The notes: generated from the letters alone by a model not told the origin. Numbered from the stretch's first letter, positions 21,791-32,482 are shown. The stretch is 37,841 bases of DNA from Aureococcus anophagefferens (GCF_000186865.1 NW_008705584.1:152509-190349); one strand, 5' to 3'. Made by a program: numbers and translations.

Positions 21791-22238
21791 CGGTTTTGAC
21801 AATATTAAGGATGATATAAGATATAGAATGATATAGGATAATAATAATAATATTAGGGATATAGAATGATATAGTTGGGATTAGGAGCCGGGTGTGCCTT
21901 AAACATGGGCTCCACCCAGCTCGGGGACTAGCCTAGTCTAGGGCCCTCAGGAGAAGAACAGGGCCGGCTGGATAGGAGCATATTTTCCTGGGGTGCGCAC
22001 CAGGCGCACAATAATAGAAGAGGATGTCAGACGATAACTCGTACTCGAGTACGAGATATATCTTCTGGGATAATTAATATTTCTATGGCGCGCGCCAGCC
22101 CTATGGTCGTTTCCATCACTCAATGACTAAGAATAAAACGTCACATTCTATATCATTCCTCGACATCATCTGCGCCGATGACCTAGCTAGTATGAGAGGT
22201 ACGCATCATACGATCCAGTCTGACTCAAAGGGATTACA
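21791..22238. promoter_or_regulatory. Shared 5' region of divergent dynein-like and coiled-coil genes
   Basis: The start codons of the two divergent genes are 449 bp apart (21790 minus, 22239 plus). Most of this interval is occupied by repeat family R copy A, so any promoter elements for both genes must lie within or directly beside the repeat. No TATA box or known ciliary X-box was identified. Confidence 0.5.
21808..22160 (+). repeat. Dispersed repeat family R, copy A (fullest copy)
   Basis: It begins aggatgatataagatatag and ends with ctatatcattcct, which is roughly inverse to the start, so it has terminal inverted repeats. The interior shares with copy B a block containing catgggctccacccagctcg and, with copies B and C, the hairpin GTGCGC-accag-GCGCAC followed by acaataatagaagaggatgt. 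The 18-bp palindrome CTCGTACTCGAGTACGAG is shared with copy C. The size (353 bp), terminal inverted repeats and multiple copies fit a MITE. Confidence 0.7.
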
Positions 22239-24208
22239 ATGACCATATCTGTTTCGCAAGTGAAGCGTGATGCAAGAAGTCTCGCGTCTTTAGTCGACGA
22301 ACAGCTCTCTGCCTGTCGCGCTTTGAGGTCGGACGCTACGGTGCAGAAGGTTCTGAGCGAGAATCATACGACGTCTACACAGACTATACACAAACAGTGT
22401 GCATATCTCTTGCTTACGCTGAAGTCTGACATTCGAGAGCTTCATCAAAAAATTGCGTTCGCCACTGATGCATCTCCAGCAGACGTCTTTCGACGCACAC
22501 GCCAACTCGAAGAGAACATTCGGCAAGCAGGGCGATCCAACGACACGACGACAAATCTCTTAGGAGTCATGAGGCTTCTTGAATTGAAAGAGTCGATGAG
22601 TGTTGATATTTTATCTAAGTTGCTTAATGAAAAAAAAGCATTTGATGAAGAGTCCCTACATCACGAGAAGAGTCCATTAATTCAGACTGGCTACATCACA
22701 TCAGAGATACTACAAATATTGCAGGTATGGCATTGTTTCAGATGATTCGGTTGCAACACATGGGAATGCTATCTCACATAGTTTTGAAAGCATAGAGTGC
22801 TCGAATCGCGTCTTGAGAGATATTTTGACCTCCCCATTTGGGTACCCGCAGGCATCACTCTTCAACTGAAACACGAATGTCACTGCGACTCTACTCTCAG
22901 TTCATTATTCTCCAGCGCGTCCTTGCCTCACTGCTTTCACTGGGAACAAAAGACAAAAACGGCCAAATTGTTGCAATCAATATGGTATGCAATCACGAAT
23001 TTGCATCTAGCAAGTGCTATCTGCAGGTACAAAAAGAAAAGATGGCGCTGGAATCAGAACTTGCTCGCATTTACGAAATAAACGCCGCCCTGCGGTCAGA
23101 CAACGACGAGCTAGTCAATGCAGAGATGAAAAAGTCTTTGCACTCGCAAGTGCCTGTGCATCTGCGGCGATACATTTGTGCAATAGTCGAATTTTAAAAC
23201 AGGCGGCAGCGCATGAAATTGGAAGAACGCGAAGTGATGATTCGTAAAATAACATTACAGTGCGAAGAGCTACAGCGTGAAAACAACAGGATTCTTATTG
23301 AGAATGGTCGTCTGGTGGATGTCGTATCAGCATTGGAGACTTCCCTGATTGAGGTCAGGGCTCACGCTGCTCGTGAGATGGATTTTTTTGCACCTCGGAT
23401 TCAGGAGCTTGAGTCGAGGACTGGAGGCCTCACAAGCAAGGTTGAAAAGCTCGCCTTGGATATTGAAATGATGTCTGGTCTTGTATGGCACCACGTCCTG
23501 GAAGTTTGTAATGTTGTAAGTCGATTGCACATAGGTTCAGAAGCATCTTAATCTGGCGACAGAGCTATCATTACAAATAAAATTGAAGGCACAGTCGGAT
23601 GGGAGATTGTCTACAGACTTGCAGGCGGCCCGGTCAGAGCTCGATAAGATGTCGCAGCTTGCAATGCGACGCGGTCATATCGCATCTATTGCTATGGTTG
23701 CGAGGCGTACCACTCAATCTAAGAGCAAGCAAATTTTGGGGGAAATCGAGAATTTGGCAATAAAGATGAGTAACCTACAGATGCAGAGCGATGCAAAACA
23801 AGCCATACTGGATGTCTACTACAACCAAACCTTACAGTGAGTTGTCTACTTGGGGTTTAGTTGCCCAGTTTTTCGTGCAGGCTCAACGAGGAAATAAAAA
23901 CAAGACACGAGCGAGAACGATTCTGGAAATGTGAGTCTGCGAAGATCCAGGCCGAGTACGATGAGCACAGTGTCGAGTTCGAGTCACTAAATCGACGATT
24001 TGCTGCAATGTTTGAGAACGGTATGACAGCAGAGAAGGAACATGAGTTCGTCGCTATGCGATCCGATCTTGAAAATACTAGATCACATAATAAAGAACAG
24101 TATTATAAGATCCAAGAACTCGAAGCACGTATATTTGAGCTGGAACTCACTATGGGCTCTGTTGGCTCTGACGGCAAGAAAATCGACCGTAATGCCACAA
24201 AAACTTGA
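22239..24208 (+). CDS. Multi-exon coiled-coil protein, family not recognised
   Basis: It opens at the ATG at 22239 and reads an N-terminal helical domain of about 165 residues with a TRQLEENIRQAGRS segment. Further exons follow up to a stop at 24206-24208. Later exons encode strong coiled coil (EREVMIRKITLQCEELQREN; LNEEIKTRHERERFW; then ELEARIFELELTMG near the end). Three introns are well supported (22985-23026, 23483-23540, 23837-23880). The joins around 22735-22900 and 23130-23215 are not resolved. I estimate about 500-560 residues. No membrane segment or enzymatic motif is seen. It is transcribed divergently from the dynein-like gene across a 449-bp region, and the setting suggests a ciliary structural protein. 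That role is inference. Confidence 0.7.
22985..23026 (+). other. Probable stop-free intron (42 nt) in coiled-coil gene
   Basis: Donor GTATGC and acceptor CTATCTGCAG. Its length is a multiple of three and it has no stop, so the frame reads through it. It is removed here because the translation inside is Cys-rich and unlike the flanking coiled coil. Confidence 0.6.
23483..23540 (+). other. Intron (58 nt) in coiled-coil gene
   Basis: Donor GTATGG and acceptor ATAGGTTCAG, phase 0. It joins a segment ending MMSGL to KHLNLATELSLQIK and so restores coiled-coil sequence after an in-frame stop. Confidence 0.75.
23837..23880 (+). other. Intron (44 nt) in coiled-coil gene
   Basis: Donor GTGAGT and acceptor TTTTTCGTGCAG, phase 2. 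It joins NQTLQ to LNEEIKTRHERERFW. Confidence 0.85.
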
Positions 24209-24654
24209 CGCTAAATTCAAAGATCTGAGGCGACCCCACTATGCCACGTTGCTATCGGATGTGGGGATTTTCTATCTGCCTAGCTTGGACGGAACATGAC
24301 ACTGCACTTATGTACCTTGGATTCGTAAGATGGACCTGAGGCAGACGGAAAACATGCACCTGACAGAGGATCCACATTGAGCCTCTCACAAGTACATTCC
24401 CACTGGGCTCTGGGCTGACTCTGGGTCGTAGTCTGGGTAGGGGCTCGCCCCGCTTAGCTCTACTTGCAAGGCCTACTCACCTCGCTTAGCTCTACTTGCA
24501 AGGCCTACTCGCCTGCCTATCCCCCCCTTTATATTGAAGCTGTTACATTCATTAGCGTAAGTTTAGCGTATGCACGTAGCTTGCACGATCAACTATAATT
24601 TAGGGCCGGTCCCCTGATCCCGGCCCCTCCTCGTAGCTTCTAGCGAACGCGACT
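24209..24654. other. Intergenic between coiled-coil gene and transposon copy 1
   Basis: About 450 bp with no gene seen. It contains the 32-bp tandem repeat listed separately. Confidence 0.5.
24451..24514. repeat. Tandem repeat, two 32-bp units
   Basis: The unit starting cgcttagctctacttgcaag occurs at 24451-24482 and 24483-24514 with one mismatch. Confidence 0.85.
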
Positions 24655-24863
24655 GGCTCTGACCACGGTCGACCCCCCCCAGAAGTACGAAACAATTGCT
24701 AACGATACCGGGTGGTCCCGGGGGCGGTCACGACGCGTCCGCCCCAGTCCGGGGACGTCCGCGAGGGACGGCGTCGGCCAGGGGCTCGGATGGGACGGCG
24801 TCGGTGGTGTGGCGCGCGCGCGCGAAACGACGCCCGCGGGCGAAACGCGCGCGAAAAGCGGAC

Positions 24864-25543
24864 TCAGCGCGCCGCCGCGGTCGTGATCGCGCGCTCGGCG
24901 GCCGAGGGATNNNNNNNNNNNNNNNNNNNNNNNNNNNNNNNNNNNNNNNNNNNNNNNNNNNNNNNNNNNNNNNNNNNNNNNNNNNNNNNNNNNNNNNNNN
25001 NNNNNNNNNNNNNNNNNNNNNNNNNNNNNNNNNNNNNNNNNNNNNNNNNNNNNNNNNNNNNNNNNNNNNNNNNNNNNNNNNNNNNNNNNNNNNNNNNNNN
25101 NNNNNNNNNNNNNNNNNNNAGCTCCTGCCGTTCGCGCGGTAGATGCGGACGGTGAAGCGGCGCGTGTCCGCGCCCGTGCGGTCGAAGAGGCGCACCAGGA
25201 CGACGGGGTCCCCGGGGCGGTACTCCTCGTTGTCGTGCGTCCGCGTCGCGCGGTCGTCCGCGACGACGTAGCCCTTCCCGCCGCTCCCGCGCTGCTCCAT
25301 GACGCGCGCGAGCAAAAAGGCGTGCGTGCTGCCGCCGCCCTCGCGCTGCGGGCGCCAGTAGTCGCCCGTCTCCAGCGCCACGAAGTCGCCGACGTTCAGC
25401 GACTCCGCGAGCGTCCACCGACGGCCCCCAACTAAGGGCTGCCCCGCGGCGGCAACGACGACGGGCTGCCCGTAGAACCGGCCACGTTCGCGGCGCACCT
25501 TCGGCTGTGCGCGAAGAAGTAGAGAGTGCGCGCCATGGTCCAA
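24864..25543 (-). CDS. Transposon T cargo ORF, copy 1, interrupted by gap
   Basis: The same protein as the intact ORF at 35866-36426, read from an ATG at 25543 to a stop at 24864-24866, with the middle lost in the N run. The last residue differs (Arg instead of His) because of one base change. See the copy 2 entry for the description. Confidence 0.5.
24911..25119. other. Assembly gap (209 N)
   Basis: A run of 209 N inside transposon copy 1. The matching stretch in copy 2 is only about 91 bp. Either the gap size is arbitrary or copy 1 holds extra DNA. Confidence 0.95.
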
Positions 25544-25838
25544 AACCCATGATCAGCAGACCATGCAAACGACGCTATCGACACCGATGTCGATTTCGAG
25601 CGGCTGTATCTGGGCTGAAATGCGCCAATTGCGCATTTCAGGCGAGGCGCTGATTGGCTACGCAATGGTTCCAGCGCTTCGCTCCGCTGGAGGCGGCCAG
25701 GACCGTCCCCCGCGGGCGCGCCCCCGCGCCACCCACGTCCCAGGGGGGCCTGGGACACGTCCGGCCAGGCGCCGGGGCCGAAGACGTCAACCCTGAATTA
25801 ACCGGAGTTTGCAGGGGGAGTCGACCGCGACCCTAGCC

Positions 25839-27297
25839 GACTTCGGCGGAGGACTCCCGGGACGTCTCCTTGGGGATTCCGCGCTTAAAACCCGAGGCGG
25901 TGGCGTCGAACGGCGACGCGCGGGAGGCGTCAAAATGAGCAAAATTTATTACCACAGCGGCCAACTTGAACCTCTTTTGCTCAGGCCCCGCGGGGCTCGG
26001 AGAGCTCGGTCGTCGCAGGCCCAGCCAGGCCATAATCAGCGGGATACTCTATGTCGCTTTGCACGTGGGTTAACGCCCCGCCGAGGCGCCGCGGCGTAGA
26101 CGCGCCCCGCCCTTGGGCCCAACAAATAATGAGCAACCAACATCCTAACTAGGATTACATGCTCTTGCGATGCTCTCCCCCTTCCGTGTCTTCGTACATT
26201 ATAATAACCTCGCTGACAATTTGTCTGTGCGGTACCGTGTCTGAGTCTAGAAAGAGCGGAAGAAGGCCGCTGCAAATTCTGCCAATTGATACGTAACCTG
26301 CCCCTATGGTGAGAATCCCTCTGTTCATTACGGTGCAGATTTTCTTTGGTTTGAAGAAAATCCATTGGTCTATCATTCCGTTTCATTGCCCAATTCTCAA
26401 CCAAGTACCGTGGAGAAATAAAGCACGAGGCCCGGGAAATGAGGGGGCTCTCCTTCTTTTGCTTCTTATCCCAAAGTACCGAGATCCCCCCTCCCTGGCG
26501 TTATCGCCAGTAAGCCAGTCCACGTAACACCCGCAGCTGCCCCTGCGAGATGCTCTCACATTCCTCTAACGAAGGAAAAGACTCCCCTAGGTGTGGCCCG
26601 GTTGGCCCCTGATCTAGGATGGGTTCTTTTCCTATTCTCCCGACCTCCCCCCCCCTCCTCGCTTTTTAATCCACGTTAAACCGTGTGGAGTAAGCCTTTT
26701 AATCCACGTTAAGCCGTGTGGAGTAACCCTCTCCTGTTTGGAATAAGGGCTGCATAGCAGCCCCGTCCCGCTCTCCTGCTTCAGTCCAAGCCAGGCACAC
26801 TGTCATTTCCCCCTCCAGCCGGGGCTGGGATTGCCACCCGCAAAATTCGACACATGGGAACGATGCCAAACGCACAGCAAACTCCGTGCGTGCCCTAGGT
26901 ACAGAATATGTGTGGTTTGCAGCTATTCGCCCGTTCCGGCAAGTGCATCCACATCCCAAGGCCGCATACTGCATGCGCTCAAAGGCGGAATCATCGACAA
27001 GGAGTAGGTGTAAGACTATGGCAAAGTGAGACAAAAAATATTTCGCTTAGGCTGCCAAGCTTGCCAAGAAAGACATACATTTACCATTCCAAGTTGTTCG
27101 TGCAGTGTTTCCGGAGCCGGGTCCGTTACCAAACTCAGCAGGGGCTCTCAGGCTTGCCGGAAAGCCCCCTGGCCGGCGTATCAAAGGGTATACTCGCGCA
27201 CAGCCTCGTAGTCGAATTCAGCACGTGTGATTGTGCTCCTACTCGGTTGCGATGAGCAGACCTGCATATACCCACGGAGTATAATTTGAATCAAAAT
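25839..27297. other. Intergenic, no convincing gene
   Basis: About 1.46 kb between transposon copy 1 and the kinase stop codon. A 73-codon minus-strand ORF at 26376-26155 looks somewhat protein-like (ILTIGAGYVSIGRICSGLLP) and might be a relic exon, but nothing supports it further. The stretch also contains a 33-bp tandem repeat. Confidence 0.45.
26661..26726. repeat. Tandem repeat, two 33-bp units
   Basis: Units 26661-26693 and 26694-26726 share ttttaatccacgttaa and ccgtgtggagtaa, with two mismatches. Confidence 0.85.
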
Positions 27298-29554
27298 CTA
27301 TACAAAACCTGCGAATTCTGAGTTATCACCTTCAAAAGGAGATATCTCATTCTGGAAGAAGCCCGCAAAATCAGGCTTAGCTTCCAGGACCTTATTCGGT
27401 GGGACGGGTGGTGGCTTCATGGTCTCTGCACGAAACTGATCCCATCGAAAGTTGTCAAAGTACTGGTGCTCAGTGATCTCGCCGAGGTTCCCCGAACCCG
27501 CGAGGCGAGTTTCCTTGTTGCAGATGAGCCCCCGAAGGAAGCTGGCAGCAGACTCATCCGTCTGACTGAGATCGTCCTTCATATTTGAGGGCAGCTTTCC
27601 ACTGGCGGCATCGCAGATCCTTGTGAATGTTGTCTTTAGGTCGTTGGTCACGAATGGTGAGGCTGCAAACAGCATCTCATATAGCACACAACCAAAAGCC
27701 CACCAGTCCACACGTTGATCATAGCCCCGCGAGAAGATGAATTCGGGGGCAAGGAACTCAGGCGTGCCACACATGGTAAATGCCAACGTGCAAACACTGC
27801 GCGTGCCATCGCCGAGGTCAACACTGTAAGGTAGCTCCTTGGATAGACCAAAATCACCAAGCTTGACACGACCGTTAGCAAAAACCAGACAATTCTCAGG
27901 TTTGACATCGCGGTGGACAAATTTGGCCTGGTGACAATGAGCAATACCCAAGCAGAGACACGCCGTGTAGTACCGTGCATTGATGTATGGGATGATGTTG
28001 AGATTGATCATGTGTTCCATTAAGTCGCCACATTCGGCAACTTCCGTCAGAATGTAAATGAAATTCTCGTCCATATATGTCGCATGAAGGCGCAGACAGA
28101 AAGGTGACTGGGCGACACGTTCTAGAAGATGTTTCTCCGTCACAACCTTGCGAGCAAGTGCATTTTTCACAACCGACGACTTATCCATAGTCTTCATCGC
28201 GAAGAAGGACCTAAGCGATGACACTAGGCTAATTTACCTCGCTCTCCCAGCCACAAGGGCACAACCGACAAACATAAGGTTGGACTCAGATTCAAACCCG
28301 GTTGATGCATCTTTAGTGAGGGTCACAGTTGAAAATCCTCCTTCCCCCAGGCGACATATTGCTTCAAGAGTGTCAAGTCGAATTGTGCACTGGACTTTTT
28401 CGATTGGCAAAATACGTTGGTAAGGTTCCACCTTTCTCGTGTTTATGTCGGCCAAGGATGCGCGGTGTCGGATGTCCATTGCCATGAATTCTTCCCACGC
28501 TGTTTTATCGAGCGTCCAGAGCACGGGCTCACCTGCATCCTTTGGCCCGGCGACGACCCGAGCCTCGGCTGTGCGCTCGGTGCCATAAATGACAGAGAGC
28601 TCGCCAAAGAGCACAGGTGCCTTGAGTGTCCGCTTGTGATCACCATTAATGAAGAATGCGACCGCGCCTAGGAAGGGAAGAGGTCCTAGTGCAAGTCAAT
28701 TAGCGCACAGTGGAAAAAATACACTTGCAGCTAGCGTTAGCTCCCACTCGAGCATCTTACCAGCAGTCATAATGTAGAGCTTACTTATATCCGGGCTTCC
28801 CTGGTTTATGATAATATGACCAACTGCGACATCTACGTGCCGTGTGAGACGTTGCATTGCGTAGTCCTTCGCAGCGTCCGTAAGAGCAGGGAGCTTAAAT
28901 TGGCGTGTTATCATGTTAAAGAGCTCTGCCGCTGCCAGTGTTCGATGTGGATCCACAAGTTGTGCTGCCGTGAGATCTACGTCAGACTGAGTCTCTCCCT
29001 TGGCAAGACGCATCCGTCCCTTCACGGCCTCCATCAGTCCAGTGGAATAGACGTTATCATGGTGCACATGTCCCGCCTTCAAGTGGTCGGTGACAACCTT
29101 TCTCGCATTACCCGTGCTAAATCTTCTGCCTCTCTCCCGTTCGCCTCTCTGCGGGGATGGGAGACGCCGGCCGTGGGCTGGACTTTCCCTTGATACCCGC
29201 CGCAGCGACTCTTTGATTGATTCCATTTCCTCCTTGGATCCCCATCGCTCTTGCTCAAAATGCCTTGGAGGCATTGTCCACCGTCTTGCGTCCACTGGAG
29301 ACCCGGGCGACCCGCTATCCGACGCTCCCCGACCGAAGTCTTGTAACGAGGTCTCACTTTGCAGTGGACTGCCATGCTTCAATTGCGGCGGCCGCTCTCC
29401 ACCAAGGTTTCTACTCGAGGCGCTAATGTCGACACTGCCAGTTGCCACCGGTCCTTCATTTTTGTCTNTTGCCGCGCCGGCCTTCTGCCCTGACGCGCCC
29501 CATCACAGTATGGCTTTCAGGTATGATCGCTCGATGGATCGACAACAGTACCAT
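27298..29554 (-). CDS. AGC-family kinase with one cyclic-nucleotide-binding domain, PKG-like
   Basis: Three exons, about 697 residues. After a disordered Ser/Arg-rich N-terminus (1-150), a cyclic-nucleotide-binding domain carries the phosphate-binding cassette LFGELSVIYGTERTAEA. Gly-Glu and Arg are present, and a Thr follows the Arg (R-T-A), the form typical of cGMP-selective rather than cAMP-selective sites. The kinase domain has LGEGGFSTV, the FAMK lysine, HRDVKPEN, DFG, CGTPEFLAPE and DWW. It is followed by an AGC tail that ends in a hydrophobic FxxF motif (EFAGFV). All catalytic residues are present, so it should be active and nucleotide-regulated. Cyclic-nucleotide kinases act in cilia and signalling generally; a ciliary role here is inferred from location. 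The start is uncertain: the ATG at 29554 needs a one-base correction near the ambiguous base at 29468, and otherwise an upstream exon or a later ATG is used. Confidence 0.85.
28211..28297 (-). other. Intron 2 of PKG-like gene (87 nt)
   Basis: Donor GTTTGA and acceptor ATCGCTTAG, phase 2. Removing it joins the P-loop strand to the lysine strand as LTKDASTGSFFAMKTMDK, the expected kinase spacing. A shorter 27-nt alternative from the same acceptor would leave an abnormal insert. Confidence 0.75.
28686..28760 (-). other. Intron 1 of PKG-like gene (75 nt)
   Basis: Donor GTAAGA and acceptor TTGCACTAG, phase 1. It joins LYIMTAG to GPLPFLGAVAFF inside the cyclic-nucleotide-binding domain. Confidence 0.85.
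29468..29468. other. Ambiguous base (N) near the PKG-like start
   Basis: The single N lies where the frame from the upstream ATG (29554) and the frame of the kinase exon differ by one base. A base-calling or indel error here would merge them. Confidence 0.7.
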
Positions 29555-29586
29555 TGACGCGGCGCCGCGGCTCGGGAGTGGATATT

Positions 29587-29775
29587 AAGGAATGATACAA
29601 GATAGAAGGATAATAATAATAGTTGGATTAGGAGCTGGGCGTGCCTTCAACATGGGCTCCACCCAGCTCGGGGACTTGCCTAGTCTAGGACCCCCCAGGA
29701 AAAGAATAAGGCAGGCTGGATAGGAGCAGATCTTCCTGGGTGCGCTCCAGGCGCACAATAATAGAAGAGGATGTC
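29587..29775 (+). repeat. Dispersed repeat family R, copy B (right end truncated)
   Basis: It begins aaggaatgatacaagata, continues with the shared block (cacccagctcggggact) and ends after the hairpin GTGCGC-tccag-GCGCAC and aataatagaagaggatgt. The palindrome and the right terminal repeat are absent. It starts 33 bp upstream of the probable PKG-like start codon. Confidence 0.7.
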
Positions 29776-30625
29776 CTAGTAACCAGGCCCGGGGACGCCT
29801 CGGAGCTTTGACTTGTTGATACCGACCTTTTCAGCTGTTTTGAGTTTCGATTTATCGTTTACAAAGAAAGCCGGCTCTCCAAAAGGTAGTATCCTCAGGT
29901 CTCTTATCTCCTTGTTGTGTGCTCTTAGGGAGAAATACCCCAAACTAGGGTAATAAGGAACGTTGATATCAACGTTACGGGGGAGTGCAGTGTCATCTCC
30001 ATAGTGTGACGTCGCGATAATGAGGGGGCAGGGTAATGTAAATTATGAGGATGATGGTAGATCACGAAAGTGCACATACAGAAGCGCATTCAGCAAATGA
30101 GATAAATGACTGGCTTACTTTCGGCTCGAATTCTCAGTATACTGAAGAAGTTCCGGATTTTCAGTTGGGGGGCTCGCCGATGTAAGTGGCGATGACCCCT
30201 ATAAAAAATGAACTTCCTGGGGGATCATCCGAGTCGCTTCACGTTATACTTGCGCAATCATGATATACTCTCTGGCACATCGCTAGTGGTTGTTTAGTGA
30301 GACTCTTAGCTGCGGCGAATTCCACCGGCTTTAGTTGGCTCTTTCTAGCGCCCTTGTAAAGAATCCAAGTCCCCTCTGTGTGTTACTTACACCTTATGAG
30401 TTGGTCGATTATCCCGCCGCACCGCTGTTGCGGCTGCTCATGCTGAGCGTCCTAACAGAAACAACCGCAATTGGGGTTTATGTTTACATCACCCCACACC
30501 ACGGCACAGGCCATGGCACTTTTCGTTGTGCTACACTTCGGACTTCGGAAGATGCAGCATTGCAGCCGAAAATGGCACAAGGCGCTGGAACATGCTCGCC
30601 TCGTCGATACCTGCCCAGCGCAGCA
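29776..30625. other. Intergenic, no convincing gene
   Basis: About 850 bp between repeat copy B and the ODAD3 stop codon. A 132-codon plus-strand ORF (30335-30733) overlaps the 3' end of ODAD3 and shows no recognisable similarity, so it is treated as chance. No RNA gene is seen. Confidence 0.5.
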
Positions 30626-32482
30626 CTATGCTTCGGTCCTCGCACTTTTTTTTTTAAGCTTCCTTTTGTCTTGTGCTATCAAAATTTGGGAAGATGCCTT
30701 TTTGACTTTGTCACGGGTCAACTCATCGTCTAGCTCCCCGTTCAGAAGGTCATCATTATCTTTGAGTGCGCCATCGTCCTCCCAATCTTCGTCGAGTAAT
30801 GGAAGGTCAATCCTTTGGTTGTAAGGGCGAGTGCGGAGCAGTTCCATTTCATCCACATCGTTGCTTTCATCTTCAGCCAGGCCTTCCACAGTTCGATTAA
30901 CCATGGTGTCATCATCAACGGCGACACGTATCCTTGCAAGCAGCTCAACCATCATTTTCTCATTCTCAGACATGACGCGAACTGTCGTCTCGTCCGTCAG
31001 CTGGAGCTGCTTGCCGCCAACTTCCTCACGAACACCTTCTAGCTTATCTTGGAGGTGCTTCACACCTGCCTTCACAGCGATAAGCATTTTTGCTAGTCGC
31101 TCGTACTTCGTACGACATCGCTCGAGCCTCGCAACCGCGGCTGCAAGCTGCTCCTCGTGATCATCAACCATTTTGCGCCGGTGCCCCCCGCCTGGACCAG
31201 AGTACTTTACTTCTTCAACATGAACTTTAATCCTCGACTTTTGTTCATTTAGGGCCTCAATCTTTTGTTGGTTCTCCTTAGTCAGGCTCATGAGGTTTTC
31301 TGTAGTACTCTCCTGGGAAACTATCTTCTGAATCACCTCATTTACGTCAGACACCCCTACAAATCCCAGCTCAAGATACAACCAAAATAAGTAAGCACAT
31401 GTACCTGTCGCCTCCTTTATCTTACGGAATGCGGCTTCGAAAATATCTATTTTGGTTCGTTGCTCCATGCGTTCCTTTGAAAGGGTTGATTGCATCGAGG
31501 CGTTAGTCAAGGCAACCTTGAGCTCTTGTTCGCCGCCTGGACCAAGTTCCCCTGCTTCCTGGGCAGCAATCTCTTGGCGCATCTTTTCACGTTTTTGAAT
31601 ACGCTCTAAGGTTTGCTTTCGGAGCTGAACCATTTGATGTCGCTCGCGAAGCTCTAAGTCTCGCCGGCGCCGTTCTTCCTCATAGCCCCCTCGAACATGT
31701 TCTAGTTCCGACTGTGCAACCTCTCGAGCGTGGTTTGCATCGCCCGAGAGCAGCAAGAGTTCTTCGTAGTCTCGCTGCTTGGCCGCGAATGTGCGCTCGA
31801 GCGCTGCCAACTGGTGATCAAAGCCAATTCGCTCTTCACGAAGCCGTTTCACTATCTGTTCATATGTTTTTTTGATGGACTGCGTAAAAAATCGTCACGC
31901 TAGATGCAGCAAAGATCGTGTGTATTTACCTGGGCTTCGTTGAACTTAATCAGAGCCTTGTCCAATCGGTTTTCAAGCATGCGAATATTACGGGTGACCG
32001 GAGAGTCTTCTAAATTGGGTTTTTTAGACTGAAGCTCCAAATCTCTGACACCGTCTTTCAAATTTTCGAGCAGCTGATTCTTTATCATTGCTTGCTCCCG
32101 CAACGTATCAAATTGTTTCCGGGCCTTCAACAAATCCACCTCAAGGTTTCCGCTTGTCGGGCCCTCCGAGCCTGCGCCACGCTGCATTATTGAGAGCTTG
32201 ATCCTCACCTCTTTGTTTTCTTCCCGTAAACCTATTGATCAATGAGCTTACGAGTATCGGTTACATGGCACCAACGTTTGATTTCCTCCTTGTTTGCAGA
32301 CTTGTTTGCCTCTAAAATATCCACGTTTGCGCGCCTGTCACCTGGGTCGAAATGCGCTGTTGCATTTAGTCTTTGAGTGAGTTTCGCCAACCTTGAAGTA
32401 GTCGCATGCGCTCCCGAAGATCATCGACCTGTTCCGCCACATTTCCACCAACGTCTTTTTGCGCTCTCACTGCCGCGACCAT
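30626..32482 (-). CDS. ODAD3: Outer dynein arm docking complex subunit 3 (CCDC151 family)
   Basis: Five exons; the spliced length from the ATG at 32482 is 1665 bases, exactly 555 codons including the stop. The protein is coiled coil almost throughout. Family-type segments are LLQGDRRANVDILEANKSA, LREENKEVRIKLS, MLENRLDKALIKFNEAQSIK, KTYEQIVKRLREERIGF, FRKIKEATGVSDVNEVIQK and the hallmark VEEVKYSGPGG. The C-terminal 70 residues are acidic, then Lys-rich. ODAD3/CCDC151 (Chlamydomonas ODA10) helps assemble and dock outer dynein arms on axonemal doublets, which implies motile cilia in this organism. It could be confused with the docking proteins CCDC63/CCDC114, but the KYSG segment fits CCDC151 best. 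It is transcribed divergently from DRC10 across 455 bp. Confidence 0.85.
31357..31404 (-). other. Intron 4 of ODAD3 (48 nt, stop-free, 3n)
   Basis: Donor GTACAT and acceptor GATTTGTAG, phase 1. Although the frame is open through it, the translated insert is hydrophobic and breaks the conserved IKEATG-VSDVNEV segment, so it is an intron. Confidence 0.85.
31880..31929 (-). other. Intron 3 of ODAD3 (50 nt)
   Basis: Donor GTAAAT and acceptor TTTTTTACGCAG, phase 0. It joins KFNEAQ to SIKKTYEQIVKRL. Confidence 0.9.
32232..32275 (-). other. Intron 2 of ODAD3 (44 nt)
   Basis: Donor GTTGGT and acceptor GATCAATAG, phase 1. It joins NKEEIK(R) to LREENKEVR. Confidence 0.8.
32342..32391 (-). other. Intron 1 of ODAD3 (50 nt)
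   Basis: Donor GTTGGC, a GACTAAATG branch-like motif and acceptor TTTCGACCCAG, phase 1. It joins RMRLLQ to GDRRANVD, as in the family. An upstream acceptor (32357) would insert five extra residues. Confidence 0.75.

Larger units (their letters stand above)
24655..25838. mobile_element. TIR transposon family T, copy 1 (contains assembly gap)
   Basis: Ends read GGCT...AGCC, and the inner arms CGGTCGACTC and GAGTCGACC are inverted. The 4-bp sequence GACT directly flanks both ends (24651-24654 and 25839-25842), which is a target-site duplication. It is nearly identical to copy 2 at 35651-36721. It lacks five bases (tcgga) after the left end and has a few substitutions. A 209-N gap replaces what is about 91 bp in copy 2. 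No transposase is seen inside, so it is probably non-autonomous. Confidence 0.85.

Noticed and set aside
28211..28237. 27-nt intron in the PKG-like gene
   Set aside because: It would leave about 20 extra residues between the P-loop and the lysine strand; the 87-nt intron with the same acceptor gives normal kinase spacing.
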